From: Heliopora coerulea
Taxonomy: Eukaryota > Cnidaria > Anthozoa > Scleralcyonacea > Helioporidae
Assembly (NCBI GenBank): GCA_030142905.1
Contig: JASJOG010000539.1
Location: forward strand, 1 to 64,000
Length of the DNA: 64,000 nucleotides
Direction of reading: 5' to 3'
The notes beneath the pieces are model-generated. The model worked only from the letters and a program-made list of their open reading frames with translations, was not told where the DNA came from and searched no databases. Below are positions 11,700 to 23,116 of this stretch, piece after piece. Made by a program: the position numbers and the translations under genes. Numbering within the stretch: position 1 is the first letter of the stretch; each line of letters begins with the position of its first letter.

Positions 11700-11744
11700 G
11701 GAGCTGATGGTGCAGTGGGTCCTCCAGGACTAAAAGGAAGAAGA
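11700..11744 (+). CDS. Collagen helix exon 10 (45 bp)
   Basis: Encodes GADGAVGPPGLKGRR. Acceptor ttattttag, donor gtaaga. Second half of the vertebrate exon 19 unit. Confidence 0.92.
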
Positions 11745-11892
11745 GTAAGATAAGTTTAAGATTATTCAAATTGAAAAATGCTAATTTTTTCTTTATTTTT
11801 TTTACCCTTCGTGGGATATTTTCTTGCTTTTTCTTTTTTAATTCCAAATAATCATTGAAAAATCTACGAAATTTTGCTTCTTAATTTTTTAG

Positions 11893-11946
11893 GGCAACGA
11901 GGGAAAAGATGGTCTAAAAGGTTTCGATGGATCAAAAGGAACAATG
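11893..11946 (+). CDS. Collagen helix exon 11 (54 bp)
   Basis: Encodes GNEGKDGLKGFDGSKGTM, with no proline at all. Acceptor attttttag, donor gtaagt. Vertebrate exon 20 position. Confidence 0.92.
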
Positions 11947-12494
11947 GTAAGTTGTTGCAAGTAAAATCACAGCTATTTATGCAGTTAATACTAAGATAAA
12001 TACAGTTTGGACGATAAAATTTTTAAAAAGCCTCTTGCTATGTCGTATGATAACGGGGCGCAGTGGGAATGAAGTTTCCCTCGACAATTTGAGATTTGTC
12101 TAAAGATATTTTAGGCTTCTCGAAGGAATACCTCGTGATTTCTTACTATTACTTATTCAAAGTAGTGTTTGTAGTCGCTTATTTATATGCTGTGCAGTTT
12201 GAGTTTATTCTACCCAAGGTCTTCGAATTCAGTAATATGTTTTTGCAAAAAACCAATGGGATTTAACCTTTAAACGTTGCTAAGAAATTACAGAAAACCT
12301 GTGGCAGAAATATTTGTGGGTTTTTGTTAATGGATATTTAACAGTTTTTGTTTGCGAATCTAACAATTTACCGTGCTAACGCACTCCTCAGTTATACAGA
12401 TCTCGGGAAAACCTGAAATTCGGCTTCGTCTACTGAAGAGTCGCCTTTACGCTGTTACAACCTTACTGACTTATGATTTGATTCCATCTTTCAG

Positions 12495-12548
12495 GGTGAT
12501 GTAGGTGGACCTGGTATCCCAGGAGTCAACGGTGCAAAAGGAACGAAG
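12495..12548 (+). CDS. Collagen helix exon 12 (54 bp)
   Basis: Encodes GDVGGPGIPGVNGAKGTK. Acceptor tctttcag, donor gtaaga. First half of the vertebrate exon 21 unit (108). The 2396-bp intron that follows is full of foldback repeats. Confidence 0.92.
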
Positions 12549-12599
12549 GTAAGAACTTGATCGTCATTTGCTTAAGTTTTATGTGATGTGTATAAAATA

Positions 12600-12913
12600 A
12601 CACGCGTCCTACGCACGCTCTGATTGGACGAGCGTCATTTTCTCTTAGAGTACAGAGACACAGCTGACGTCATTTTCATTTTGTGTTAGAGTGTAGAGAT
12701 ATGAATGACGTCACGAAAAATCGAAAACACTTTGGTTTTTTCATAAAACAAATAGAAAATAGCTTTCGTGTCTCTGTATTGTGATAGAAACATGAATGAC
12801 GCCATTTCAAACGGAAAAATGCCAGAAAACACTTGGCTACGCCTCGTGTTTTCACTAGGCATTTTTCCGATTGAAATGACGTCATTCATGTTTCTATCAC
12901 AGTACAGGGACAC
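12600..12913. mobile_element. Foldback element, intron 12
   Basis: Arms gtgtctctgtattgtgatag (12768) and ctatcacagtacagggacac (to 12913) pair over about 60 bp, with gaatgacgtcattt-type words inside. A direct partial copy of an arm lies at 12640-12720. Confidence 0.6.
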
Positions 12914-13612
12914 TCCAGCAATTTTCTATTTCTTAAATGAAACGTGAGCAGTAATGTTTTGTTATTCAAAGCAGACGATTATCTTCAAGAAATAAAAAAA
13001 ATCTTTTGAATGTTTGACAACCGATTATATTTGAGATCTTTTTGGTCAATCCACTCAGTTTAGCAAATTTAAAATTGAGCTTGGTCGCTTGATTTGACAA
13101 TATGGTATGGATGAAAATCCGAAGAACAAACATAGTATCGTGTACGAGGCCTTTTGGACTTTAAGAGTTAAAGCCCAGTGTTCAGTATATCAGATAGCCA
13201 GAACACAGAGATACATGAGAGAAGAGTGCGAAAAAAAAGAGAAAGCAAGAAAAAAGAAAAAAAAAATACAAGAATTAAAGAGTCAAAGAAAAACCGGTGT
13301 TCATTGGAGCGCTTCATAATTCAATAATATCTTTGCAAATTTAATAAGACATATCAAATTTCATTAATGTCAAACGCAAATTCGTTAATAACACGGAAAT
13401 GCTGTGCGTGGACAGGTACGAAATTCAAATTTGCCAGAAATAGAAGAATACAGAAAGAACAACGTTTAGTAAAGCAAACACTTAAGCTGCAGGACATAAA
13501 TTTCAACCTCCATCTTCTTCTTCTGGTTCTAACGTTGTTTCGGGGATATGTCATATTTGATGTATTTCAGTAGTTCAATCTTCAGAAACCCCTGATATTT
13601 TTCTTCTAATAT

Positions 13613-14064
13613 ACCTTTTGCTGTTCATTACCAGAAAATATGCTATCATTAAAGCAAAAATACGTTCATTTTATTCAGCCGACATTCATTAGCGTCGATA
13701 CGCGACCATCTGCATCAAAGGGCATTCTATAGCATCAACAGACGACCATTAACACCATTTTACTAAGCATTAGGGATAATATAATTTCAATTAGGCAAGA
13801 TATTCCTCTTGCGTTATTAAAATTAGGCAATTAAACCACTTAGGCAAGATATTCCTCTTGCGTTATTGAAATTTTATTATACCTAATGTATAGTAGAATG
13901 GTGTTAATGATCTTCTGTTGGTGCTATAGAATGCCCTTTGATGCAAATGGTTGCGTATCTACGCTAATGAATGTCGATTGAATAAAATGAATGTATTTTT
14001 GCGTTAATGAACTTGAGGTTGGCGTTAATGATAGTATATTTTCTGGTAATGAACAGCAAAAGGT
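13613..14064. mobile_element. Long foldback element rich in cattaacgc words
   Basis: Left arm from accttttgctgttcattacc, right arm ending ggtaatgaacagcaaaaggt. Arms of about 200 bp pair across a short centre that carries a direct repeat of ggcaagatattcctcttgcg (13795 and 13842). One arm alone recurs at 5979-6198. Confidence 0.7.
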
Positions 14065-14456
14065 GTAAATCGCAAGCTTACTATTGCATACTTCAACCGC
14101 GAAAAGGTAACGTATTCCACCTGCTTGAAACTTCGGCACTCGAAACGTTTCGAAATTGAAGGATAAAATCAGGTAGGAAAAACCAACGGGAGTTATTTGT
14201 TCTATGCCGTGTTGATTGTCGAGTTAATTACAAAGTGAAACCTGACGCACGTTTGAAACTAGGAGAAAAAAATATTTTTGGAGTGTACGACAGATGATCG
14301 GCATTGGTAGAACATGCTGTCTCTTCCGATCTCTCTTCGAAAAAAAAACAAACAAAAACGAAGGTAGCCGAGCAAATTGGGAGAGGTTTGGAAGATTGTT
14401 GTAACGGATAATGCGATTGCTTACTGGGATAGAGGAAGAACTCTTCTGATTAGCAC

Positions 14457-14770
14457 TTCCCAGTTGTTATCCCATGACACACCCCCAATTAATTATTTTA
14501 ACAAAAGCGTTAAATCCTTTATGCCATTCATTAGTATTCAGGAGCGTGATAACCTTTCAAAAGGGTGTGATAACCACTTATCACACTGCTCTCTTTTGAA
14601 AACAGTGCGATAAACCACTTATCGTATGCTAATGAGTGAATGTCTTAATTCCTAGCAACCAACTCTTTTCAACCTTAAAATGGAATTATTAAACGATTTC
14701 ATTGTGGATGAGTCATGGGATCAGGTGGTTAATCAATGTTCACTCGTGTGATAAAGGATTTAACATTGCA
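14457..14770. mobile_element. Probable foldback/MITE in intron 12
   Basis: gttatcccatgac (14466) pairs with gtcatgggat (14712), and cgttaaatccttta (14509) pairs with taaaggatttaac (14752). The repeated word gataaccacttatc lies between. Boundaries are approximate. Confidence 0.45.
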
Positions 14771-14944
14771 CGTGAAGCTTGAACGGCCAGCCTTTTTGTT
14801 TTACCTTGGTCTTACCATAAAAATTTTTGTTCAGTGGAAACATTACATTATGTAAAACTTAATTATTGACAAGGCTAGATTTGGGTTAAAATTGTTCAGC
14901 TAATGAGCCCTAATAATTGTCTCTTAACGTCTTCTTCACTTTAG

Positions 14945-14998
14945 GGAATACCAGGTGATTCTGGTCAAGCTGGTCCTGTGGGAGTTGAAGGAGAAACA
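14945..14998 (+). CDS. Collagen helix exon 13 (54 bp)
   Basis: Encodes GIPGDSGQAGPVGVEGET. Acceptor cactttag, donor gtaagc. Second half of the vertebrate exon 21 unit. Confidence 0.92.
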
Positions 14999-15107
14999 GT
15001 AAGCATTGAATTAATGATATTGAAAGCTAACGGACCTTTATTTCTAGTTCTGCCTGAGAATCTTGTCTTTGCTCTAGTTAATGCGTTCGTAATTTTAATT
15101 CTTATAG

Positions 15108-15161
15108 GGAATCCCAGGTTCGCAAGGATTTGTGGGATCTGATGGGACTCCGGGAGAAAAG
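15108..15161 (+). CDS. Collagen helix exon 14 (54 bp)
   Basis: Encodes GIPGSQGFVGSDGTPGEK. Acceptor ttcttatag, donor gtaaga. Vertebrate exon 22 position; the preceding intron is only 109 bp. Confidence 0.93.
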
Positions 15162-15660
15162 GTAAGAGTTCCAAATGCAATCACTGCTTGTTTGTGTCTG
15201 CTTCCACAACATAATGTGGTCTCGAGATACCAAATCTTTCTATATCTTAAACGAACAAATTCTTTGATTGTTTACTTGCCAAGTAACTGACGATCTCATT
15301 ACACAAACCAACTAAACAAACAAAGAAACAAACAAACAAACAAAACAAATGTTGACACAATTCTAAAACTAAATGATTTGGGGTTCTAGATTGCCACATG
15401 AGGAATCGCTAGTAGGACTAGGTGTCTTGTTGTTATACTTTTTAAAGTGTTTTGAAAGTGTTTTTTTAAAGGGGGAAGGTTGATTTCATATTTTCTTTGA
15501 ATAGTGTTGATCCGAAAAATTCAGACAAAATTGTCATATGACATAGGGAGCCAAATATGGCAGCTGGGTATTAATAAACGCTTGTGCTGTCAAACCAGAT
15601 CTGTCGGAAAACATCTCTGATAACCTGCATTGCTTATATCGTTTAGGAAAGTTCATACAA

Positions 15661-16146
15661 CAGGGGCGGATCCAGAATTTTAGAAATGGGGGGCGTGAAG
15701 ACGAGGTCGAAGGCGCGAGAAATTTCTAGGGGGTCCGGTGGCATGCTCTCCCGGGAAATTTTGAATTCCTGGGTACCTAAAATGCTATTTTTAGCAATTT
15801 GGGGGTAGTTTTAAGCGAGAATTTAAGAAAATACCTAGCCATAAATAACACAATTCTTTTCGAAAAATGAAGGACAAGTCAGTATCTTTATAGTATATTT
15901 CTGAGCAGAATGTTATTTTGGCTACAAACAATGATCATAAATGCATCACGACAATCACCTTTATGTTTTTCGCAATTCTCGTTGATCTGCCTTTAACTGC
16001 CGGAGAGCATTCCCAGTTGCGATTGCAAAAAACGTGTTTTAGTAACTGAGGTTAGGTAACTATTCCCATTATCAACTGTAAACTGGCACGTATGCGCAAA
16101 ACGGGAGGGCGTACTTCCCTTACGCCGCCCTCTAGATCCGCGCCTG
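15661..16146. mobile_element. Non-autonomous DNA transposon with 5-bp TSD
   Basis: Ends caggggcggatccag and ctagatccgcgcctg form the inverted repeats. tacaa abuts both sides (15656-15660, 16147-16151), a 5-bp target-site duplication. Same family type as 902-1266. No transposase is readable. Confidence 0.7.
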
Positions 16147-16264
16147 TACAAAGCAAAAGAAAAACTGCACCGTTCATCGTTTTTTAATTTTTAATTAGAA
16201 ATTTTAATTATTAATTTCTAATTAATATTTGTGATAATGTTTAAGTTAAATATTTTAACAACAG

Positions 16265-16318
16265 GGAAGTCCTGGAGATCAAGGGAAGCCTGGTAAGAAA
16301 GGAAGAAAAGGTTCAAGG
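16265..16318 (+). CDS. Collagen helix exon 15 (54 bp), start of basic patch
   Basis: Encodes GSPGDQGKPGKKGRKGSR, with six Lys/Arg in 18 residues. Acceptor taacaacag, donor gtaagt. First part of the vertebrate exon 23 unit (54+45). Confidence 0.92.
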
Positions 16319-16341
16319 GTAAGTATTGCGATCTGCACCTT

Positions 16342-16540
16342 TTAAGGTCCGCTTACAAGTGCGGTTTTGCACGATGCAGTTGTCATCCTGGTGTATGTAA
16401 TAAACTAATGACAGTCTATGGAGCGAGATATCCGCTTATGATTCGCTGTAATTTGTCCTCGACGGTTTCGTCAGTTAAACACATACTCCAAGATGTCAAT
16501 CGCAAGGTACAAAATCTGACGTGTAAACAGTCCTTTTAGA
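16342..16540. mobile_element. MITE-like repeat, family D copy 3 (diverged)
   Basis: ttttaaggtccgcttacaag at the left pairs loosely with tgtaaacagtccttttaga at the right, with layout as in 20137-20332. Confidence 0.4.
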
Positions 16541-16775
16541 ATGTCGAAATTTGGTGGGAACATGACAAAATAATTGAGATTATCTCTTTGAAGTTATTGC
16601 TAACTCGAAAAATCATTGTTCAATTTAATCCTCATCCATATCCTGCTATTATACAGTATTTCTCTTTATCGGTATTTACTAATAGTAATAATTGTCAAAG
16701 TGTATTTTAATTTGTACAAAACTGTGTTAGATTTAGTTCCGGGAACCACTGAGTATTTTGATCAAATACAAAACA

Positions 16776-17218
16776 ATGGTAACTCCGAACAAGGATAACA
16801 TCCTTTTTTATTCGACGTTTCGACTAACTTTTAGTCACCTTCAGTAGTAACTGCACAATTTATACTAGCTCTTACACTATGATGTTGTAGTTATTAATAG
16901 AAAACTGTGAGTTCTCGGTATACCTTATCACAGTGGTTAAGCACCGGTTTTTGTCAGTGGATCGCGAGTGCTTCTTAATCACTGGTCGGTATTACTATTT
17001 AAAGAAGCAGTTGCGATCCACCGACAAAAACCAGTGCTTAACCACGGTGCTAAGGTATCCCGATAACTCACAGTTTTCTATTAACAACCATAACATCATA
17101 GTGGTAAGCTAGTATAAACAGCGCAGTCACGTGTAATTCTATCCTTCTTGAAGATGACTAAAAGTTAGTCGAAACGTCAAATAAAACCTTTTTTATGTTA
17201 TCCTTGTTCGGAGTTACC
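16776..17218. mobile_element. Large palindrome with GAAACGTC motif
   Basis: Begins ggtaactccgaacaaggata and ends with its complement; arms of nearly 200 bp pair. Near each end a strand carries gactaaaagttagtcgaaac, i.e. a 6-bp stem followed by GAAAC, resembling stem II and core of a hammerhead ribozyme but with a changed CUGA box (ttgaaga). Probably a relic of a Penelope-like or retrozyme-type element. Confidence 0.6.
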
Positions 17219-17404
17219 ACTGCTTTGTATGAGTTAGATTTAGTAAGACATTTCTATGATTTTTGGTGTACAAGTTACACATGCACCTAGTTGTCTCATT
17301 AATGAGCAGTCAGTCGAAGACTACATCTTACTAACCATGTATTTTTACATCTTCAATATGACAGCTTTACTCAAATATAACTTTATTTATTTATTTATTT
17401 ATGA

Positions 17405-17412
17405 ATGCATGC

Positions 17413-17443
<31 letters not shown>

Positions 17444-17552
17444 CATGCATGTATGTATGTATGTATGCATGTATGTATGTATGTATGTGTGTATGCGTGT
17501 ATGTGTGTATGTATGTATGTATGTATGTATGTATGTATGTATGTATGTATTT
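17405..17552. repeat. (ATGT)n microsatellite
   Basis: Tetranucleotide repeat with gcat variants. It produces artificial Tyr/Val/Cys/Met open frames on + and Ile/His/Thr/Tyr on -. Confidence 0.95.
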
Positions 17553-18184
17553 ATTTAGATATTTACTGACGCTGATTGATTTATTTACTTTTTCATGGTT
17601 ACTAACTTCTAAGTAATCAAAGAATGTGAGGTTTAGAGATTGTTTAACTTGGTCTTTGTGCAAACGAACAGATAGCTTCCTAGGCATTTGACTTCTGGAA
17701 GTATTTCCTTGAGTTTTACAAGACAAAGATACGGCCGTCTTGTTGGTTTATACATACATTGGAAGTTAATGAGATTCTTTTGTTAGAGTTTAACCAACAT
17801 GGCAACCTTGAATCGCATAAGAATAGACTTTACGACTACGTAGTAATTAATCCAGTCTACTGATTACTTTTTAAACTAAAAGGAAAATTGTTGTGTTTCA
17901 ACATTATCGTTTGACCAAAACTGATAAACAGTATAATTACACTTTTTAAAATTTCTATCGGATCAGGACCATACGCATCTTAAATTATTAACTATTTTTG
18001 ACTCAACTTTACTGTTATTACCTGATATATCTGCTAGACCCTTCCCGATCTTGTAATGACTTCTTGTTTTCTGGAGCAACAGATCAGTCTTGTAGCCCAA
18101 TTTCTTTAACTGTCCACTCTCTTTAACTAAAACCAGTTAACTTTATATTTTTTCTCATCTCTGTTTATTACAAAACTTTAAAAG

Positions 18185-18229
18185 GGAAGATTTGGGAAAG
18201 TTGGACAAACTGGAAAACAAGGAAAGCGG
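18185..18229 (+). CDS. Collagen helix exon 16 (45 bp), basic
   Basis: Encodes GRFGKVGQTGKQGKR: five basic residues, no acidic residue, no proline. The acceptor is the unusual purine-rich tttaaaag; donor gtacgt. The reading frame and 45-bp size fit exactly. Confidence 0.87.
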
Positions 18230-18328
18230 GTACGTTTTGAGCACAAGTTTAGTCAACTCAGACACATCAGTGTACGAAGCAAAAAATACAGGTTTAGACT
18301 TACGTAAAAAAAATCATTGAATTTTAAG

Positions 18329-18382
18329 GGATCAAAAGGCCGTATTGGTCGTGTTGGCAAGGATGGCAAACAAGGACCGGAA
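18329..18382 (+). CDS. Collagen helix exon 17 (54 bp), basic
   Basis: Encodes GSKGRIGRVGKDGKQGPE. Acceptor attttaag, donor gtaagt. Vertebrate exon 24 position. The intron before it is 99 bp. Confidence 0.91.
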
Positions 18383-19292
18383 GTAAGTATCGTCAATAAT
18401 AACTTTTGTTTCTAGTACAACCGCGACCGTTGTAAAAACTCCAGATCATCGAATATCTACGAAATATCGCATTTAACAAGAGAATTGTGCCTGTTGAAAA
18501 GATAGCAATGCTTGAGATCACTTAGGTGTGACATCTCATGCATTAATTGTAAAAATTAATTTAGCTGCTCCTTTGAACGATACCAAGAATACAATGGCAC
18601 TCCAACGTCGTGGACAGCCTTTGACTCATTTTACTGATTAATCATGGTTAACCCTTTAACGGATTAAAATGCATTGGATACATGGAACCAAAGAACCAAT
18701 AAGAGAAAAAAACAAAAACAAAGAAAGACCAAATACGCCTCGGAATATTTAAAGAGGACTTCTCTCTTCAAAAGACGATAATGATAATTGCGTATATTTA
18801 GTCAGTTAAGTAAACATTGCCTTATAATGTACCTCAATTTTTAATGAATTATTTTAGGTTTAATCGAGATATCTTACTAAGAACAGACAGGCAGGATATC
18901 TGTCTTCCCGTACCAAAAATGGAAAGCGAAAATACCGAAAAAGTTTTTTCACTTGGTGCGTCTGACAGATACGGTAACTTATAGATAAAACAAGAAGTGC
19001 TCTGATGGAGCATATTCCCCATGCACCAGGTACCCAGACACACGCATGGTAGACAGAATACATACCGATTGCTCAACCCCTGTTGCAAGTGCACGAATGG
19101 GGTAACAGTTATCAAACTCCGGAACTAAGTTTTTTTTTTTGCGTTTTTTGACAAGAAAACGCGGTGATTGATTCGCATTGAGAATCATGCTCGCCAAAAT
19201 CAATTGACTTACGATCATTTCTGTATCTTGGAGTGTGTTCTACAGTCTCTTGAGTTTTCTTAAACCTCCGCTGATACTCTTCTTCCCTCAAG

Positions 19293-19337
19293 GGAACACC
19301 AGGAGATAATGGCAACAAGGGAACAGTGGGAGAAAAG
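19293..19337 (+). CDS. Collagen helix exon 18 (45 bp)
   Basis: Encodes GTPGDNGNKGTVGEK. Acceptor cttccctcaag, donor gtaaag. First part of the vertebrate exon 25 unit, here in 45+54 order. Confidence 0.9.
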
Positions 19338-19609
19338 GTAAAGCTATAACGGAAAGATAAAATTAGTGATATAATTAATAGAACTATACTCACATAGTAT
19401 GAACTGATATAAAAAACTGACTCGAGAAAAGCTAAAACTTCTTCATTGAATATCGCTGTTCTGTTACCATTCACCAAAGTTGCTGAAATAATTCTAACGT
19501 AATTTTTTTTGACATTTATTGTGAAATTCATTCCTTGATAAATTAAACTCCAAAACTATTACATCACGTTGTCCTTAGCAGGAACAAACTTGAAAGACAG
19601 GATCATGTT

Positions 19610-19995
19610 AAAAACCAGGCCAAGTCGCCACTGTAATAAAATTATCTGGCTGCCCCAATCTGGAATTGAACTTAAGGTGTCAGGCTTAACGGGCCAGATT
19701 GTTAGACCACCAAACTATGCAGACACCAGGTTAAGCTAGTCAGATAACGTTCCAGCAGCGGCTACTTGACCTCATTCGAACTTAGTCCTGTTATGAAAGT
19801 TTGACACGTCAGAATGGTAGCTTGATCCTATAAGAATATCAGCTTGTCTGAAATCTGACTGTCTTGGCCGGTTGTCCCTGTCGCTTAGTGGTCATTGGCA
19901 CTAGAGGATTTAGCTGAAAACACAAGATTTAATTCTCGATTGGAGTGGTCAGATTACCTAGATAACTATTCTACTGCAGTGACTTGGCTCAATTT
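19610..19995. mobile_element. Foldback with tRNA-like arms, intron 18
   Basis: Outer words ccaagtcgccactgtaataa (left) and ttctactgcagtgacttggc (right) are inverted. Inside, the - strand of the left arm has an A-box-like tagtttggtggtctaacaa and B-box-like agttcaattcc; the + strand of the right arm has cttagtggtcattggcac and ttaattctcga. Same design as 148-458. Confidence 0.5.
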
Positions 19996-20136
19996 GAACT
20001 TAGCTGAAGTCCACAATGTATAAAGCCAGACGTCGTATGGATTTTGTTTCAAAATAGGAATTACGTCTAAAACTTTGAGAGGTAATTGTACAACGATATT
20101 TACCAAAACATCTTGAAATTTTATGTGCAATGCATT

Positions 20137-20332
20137 AAGGCCCATTTACACGATATGATTGTCGTATTCGATTGTTCTCTGTGATGTATACGATTAAGTC
20201 TAGAGCGTCTTCAGGACGTATTGCTACATTAACGGGCGAATCCTAAGTAAGAACTGTGCCGTTGAGGCAACATTGGATACGCCAGGATGAACAATCGTTG
20301 GCGACAGTCGTACCGTGTAAGTGGACTCTTAG
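20137..20332. mobile_element. MITE-like repeat, family D copy 2
   Basis: Best-preserved copy: ggcccatttacacgatatga at the left, tcgtaccgtgtaagtggact at the right, inverted over about 28 bp. Confidence 0.6.
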
Positions 20333-20809
20333 ACGGTCAATCAGTTGGAAGATGGTGAAGAGAGAGATTAAAACTATGGGCTATCTTTATACAACTTCCC
20401 AGCAGCTGAGTTAATTAAAACAACATTACAACTCCATGGAAGGTAATGTTGAAAAAAAATTTTCAAGAATATTGCAGTTAACGTTGGTTTTAAGACAATT
20501 TTTTGAATAGATACTTTGTTTTTCCCATTCTTTGCACTGCACTCTGTTATTTGTTTGTTTTGTTGGACTGTGGTATGAAGGGATGATCCTTAATTTAGTG
20601 AAGACGTTTAAAGATCAATACTGCCGTTTACAATGATCTATATTCTTTGTCTTAATTACATGAGAAAAAGTATGTTATCAGACATCGAAATATTGAGAAT
20701 TTTAAATGCGATGTACAATATGTGCTGCCTACGTTCTTACTGTCAATGAGTTTGCGAGGTATTTTGTCTTAACATTCAACTGGTAAAAGTTTTTGATTTT
20801 GTTCCAAAG

Positions 20810-20863
20810 GGATCCAAGGGATACCCGGGGATTAAAGGTCAGATTGGTCCCAAGGGGACACTG
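20810..20863 (+). CDS. Collagen helix exon 19 (54 bp)
   Basis: Encodes GSKGYPGIKGQIGPKGTL. Acceptor gttccaaag, donor gtaagt. Completes the 99 bp of vertebrate exon 25. Confidence 0.91.
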
Positions 20864-21302
20864 GTAAGTGATTGATTGGCTTTGCTGCTGCTGTCTACAA
20901 CACCTTCTTGCTTCTTGTTGCTATAGTTATTGCTTTCGTCGTGGTCGTTGTATTGGTTTTGTTGTTACTGTTGTTGTTGTTTTAGTTGCTGTTGTTTTCA
21001 TGTTATCGGAGCTGTTGTTTTATGTTGTTGTTGATGTTATGGTTGCTGTTGCTATTGTCTTCATCTTCGATATTGTTTTCGTTAGTGACTTCCATAGTTA
21101 TCATATCTAAGTGAGAGTGAATATTTGAACGCACAAATCAAAATCGAAAATTCCCCTCCTCGTTTCCTGTTCATAGTCGCAAATTAGATTTGACAAAACT
21201 TGAAAAGATTGAAAACTCGGTCATGTTTTCCAAAATGTGGTCGATTGGGCTTTGCAGGGTTAACGATAAATGTTAAAATTCTCATTTTATTAACTGTTTA
21301 AG

Positions 21303-21356
21303 GGTCCACTTGGGCTAACAGGAACCCCAGGATCTCTCGGAGGTCAAGGTCTGAAG
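21303..21356 (+). CDS. Collagen helix exon 20 (54 bp)
   Basis: Encodes GPLGLTGTPGSLGGQGLK. Acceptor actgtttaag, donor gtaaga. Vertebrate exon 26 position; first of four closely spaced exons. Confidence 0.92.
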
Positions 21357-21504
21357 GTAAGAAAAAAAAATTGACGAAACACGGTTTGTGCTGGGAGTGA
21401 ACCATTCTGACTATCTGTTGTGGGTTTGGAGAATTTTTGGAAATACGTGTTATTGTACGCCAAAGATTTATTATTATTACTGATGAATCTTTTTTAAACA
21501 TTAG

Positions 21505-21558
21505 GGGATTAAAGGCCTTCCCGGTAATCCGGGTTTTCCTGGATTCTTGGGCTCTGAG
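21505..21558 (+). CDS. Collagen helix exon 21 (54 bp)
   Basis: Encodes GIKGLPGNPGFPGFLGSE, unusually hydrophobic in X (Leu, Phe, Phe). Acceptor aaacattag, donor gtaggt. Vertebrate exon 27 position. Confidence 0.93.
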
Positions 21559-21720
21559 GTAGGTGGAATAGCTTTGATGAGAAATAGAAGACTCAAAGAT
21601 TGGGATGATAAGGAATGATGTGATTCTAATGATTTAGTTACATGAGATTGTCATATTGATACCAATTGTGATGCAGTAAATTGATTCAAAGACCAATAGA
21701 CAGACTTTTTTGTCGCTTAG

Positions 21721-21774
21721 GGTGGACAAGGAGATCGAGGACTTGAGGGTGAAGAGGGACTACCCGGTCAACAG
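21721..21774 (+). CDS. Collagen helix exon 22 (54 bp) with GC donor
   Basis: Encodes GGQGDRGLEGEEGLPGQQ, acidic. The acceptor is gtcgcttag. The donor is GC rather than GT (CAG followed by gcgagt), so the next intron (88 bp) is a GC-AG intron. The rest of the site is a good match to consensus, as is usual for GC donors. Vertebrate exon 28 position. Confidence 0.9.
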
Positions 21775-21862
21775 GCGAGTTTTGGTACATCGGGATAATT
21801 TTCCATGTCTATTAATTCCAGAGCTTTTTTTTTAAATTAACTCGTTGTATTCTCCTATGTAG

Positions 21863-21916
21863 GGATCTCCTGGTTCACCAGGAAATAAAGGAGCTCGAGG
21901 AGCAATGGGTGATAAG
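21863..21916 (+). CDS. Collagen helix exon 23 (54 bp)
   Basis: Encodes GSPGSPGNKGARGAMGDK. Acceptor ctatgtag, donor gtattg (weak). Vertebrate exon 29 position. Confidence 0.92.
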
Positions 21917-22703
21917 GTATTGTATATGATATTTTTTTGCCATGAAATTATTCGCTTATTAACTAATTAAATCCATTTAATTGTCGAATTACTTGAAGAG
22001 AAACATTGCAATTTAAATGTTGAAATAGATATTTTCGTTTTTCATCGTGGTAGGAAGTATGGAATCATGTTCTTAAGTTGATTGTATTCGCCATCGTGAA
22101 CAAATTGTTTGCAATAGACTTACTGTGTTGATGGGAGCTAAATGAAAGGAATATTAACCTCGCTGTAAAGCAGTAAAACATTCGAAGTCTAATACTAGGG
22201 CGAAGTTTCATTTCTATCCTAATAGGACACCACAACCACTAATGTCAACAAGCAAGAATTTCAATAATGCTTACATTCTGCAAACCGTAATCGAAAAAGA
22301 AAAATTTTAGCGGGATTCTTCATTGCTAAACGCCTGGTTTTTTTTTAGTAAACTAAATATATAGCATTGAGTCTTTCATTTCATAAGCACTTTAAACTAA
22401 CATTTTCTCTGCTCTGTGTCTCTAAATTTTAATGTGTAAATTCCCCAAACACATTGGATATTAAGGCAGACACACATACGGGATAATTCGAAATTCTCAA
22501 TATTGTTCTTAAACACAGAAACTCCAGACAAACGTTATATTTCCACTCCACATTCAGCTAAGCCATTCATGTATAAGGTTAACTGAATAGTCCAACTTCT
22601 GAAAGCAAGCAATGCAATAATACAATTGGAAACTGTTATGTATAGACTCTTAATGAGGTAGGAAAGGTTAAGATTAGCATGCTAAACATATTTGGTTCTT
22701 CAG

Positions 22704-22748
22704 GGCCCAGTGGGTGATACTGGAGACGATGGAAAAGAGGGTGAACAA
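22704..22748 (+). CDS. Collagen helix exon 24 (45 bp), acidic
   Basis: Encodes GPVGDTGDDGKEGEQ: five acidic residues against one Lys. Acceptor gttcttcag, donor gtaagt. Its 45-bp size coincides with vertebrate exon 30. Confidence 0.92.
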
Positions 22749-22867
22749 GTAAGTGACATATTGAATCTCTTATTCACATTTGGACCTCGATCTTGCTTGG
22801 TACTTTATGTTAGTGTAGTAAGTAAGTGATGGTTATTAGGTTTCTTTTTAGCTCTGAAGAAATATAT

Positions 22868-22996
22868 ATGAAGTATGAGATTTCTTGAACGCGGCTCTCC
22901 GGATTTGCGGTTTTGGTCTTGAGCTTTCAACTCGATTCATCGAGCCGTCGTCAGAAGTCAATGGGGGAACCACGTTCAAGAAATCTCATAATATGC
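22868..22996. mobile_element. Small foldback next to a (TA)n tract
   Basis: atgagatttcttgaacg (22876) and cgttcaagaaatctcata (22974) are inverted. A perfect (AT)n run follows at 23019-23043. Confidence 0.6.
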
Positions 22997-23078
22997 CTGG
23001 ATTACACATTTTTAACTCATATATATATATATATATATATATAAATGTTTATGTAAAAAAATATACTTGTTAGCCGAG

Positions 23079-23116
23079 TGTGAGGTCTGTACGACAAGTA
23101 TTTTCCCGAACAAACG
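23079..23116 (+). repeat. Microsatellite-linked repeat head, copy 1
   Basis: gagtgtgaggtctgtacg followed by acaagtattttcccgaa recurs at 56205-56240, in both places next to simple-sequence tracts. Confidence 0.45.

Noticed and set aside
13107..13319. 70-residue Lys-rich open frame
   Set aside because: No homology pattern, low-complexity end, inside an intron between foldbacks; length expected by chance.
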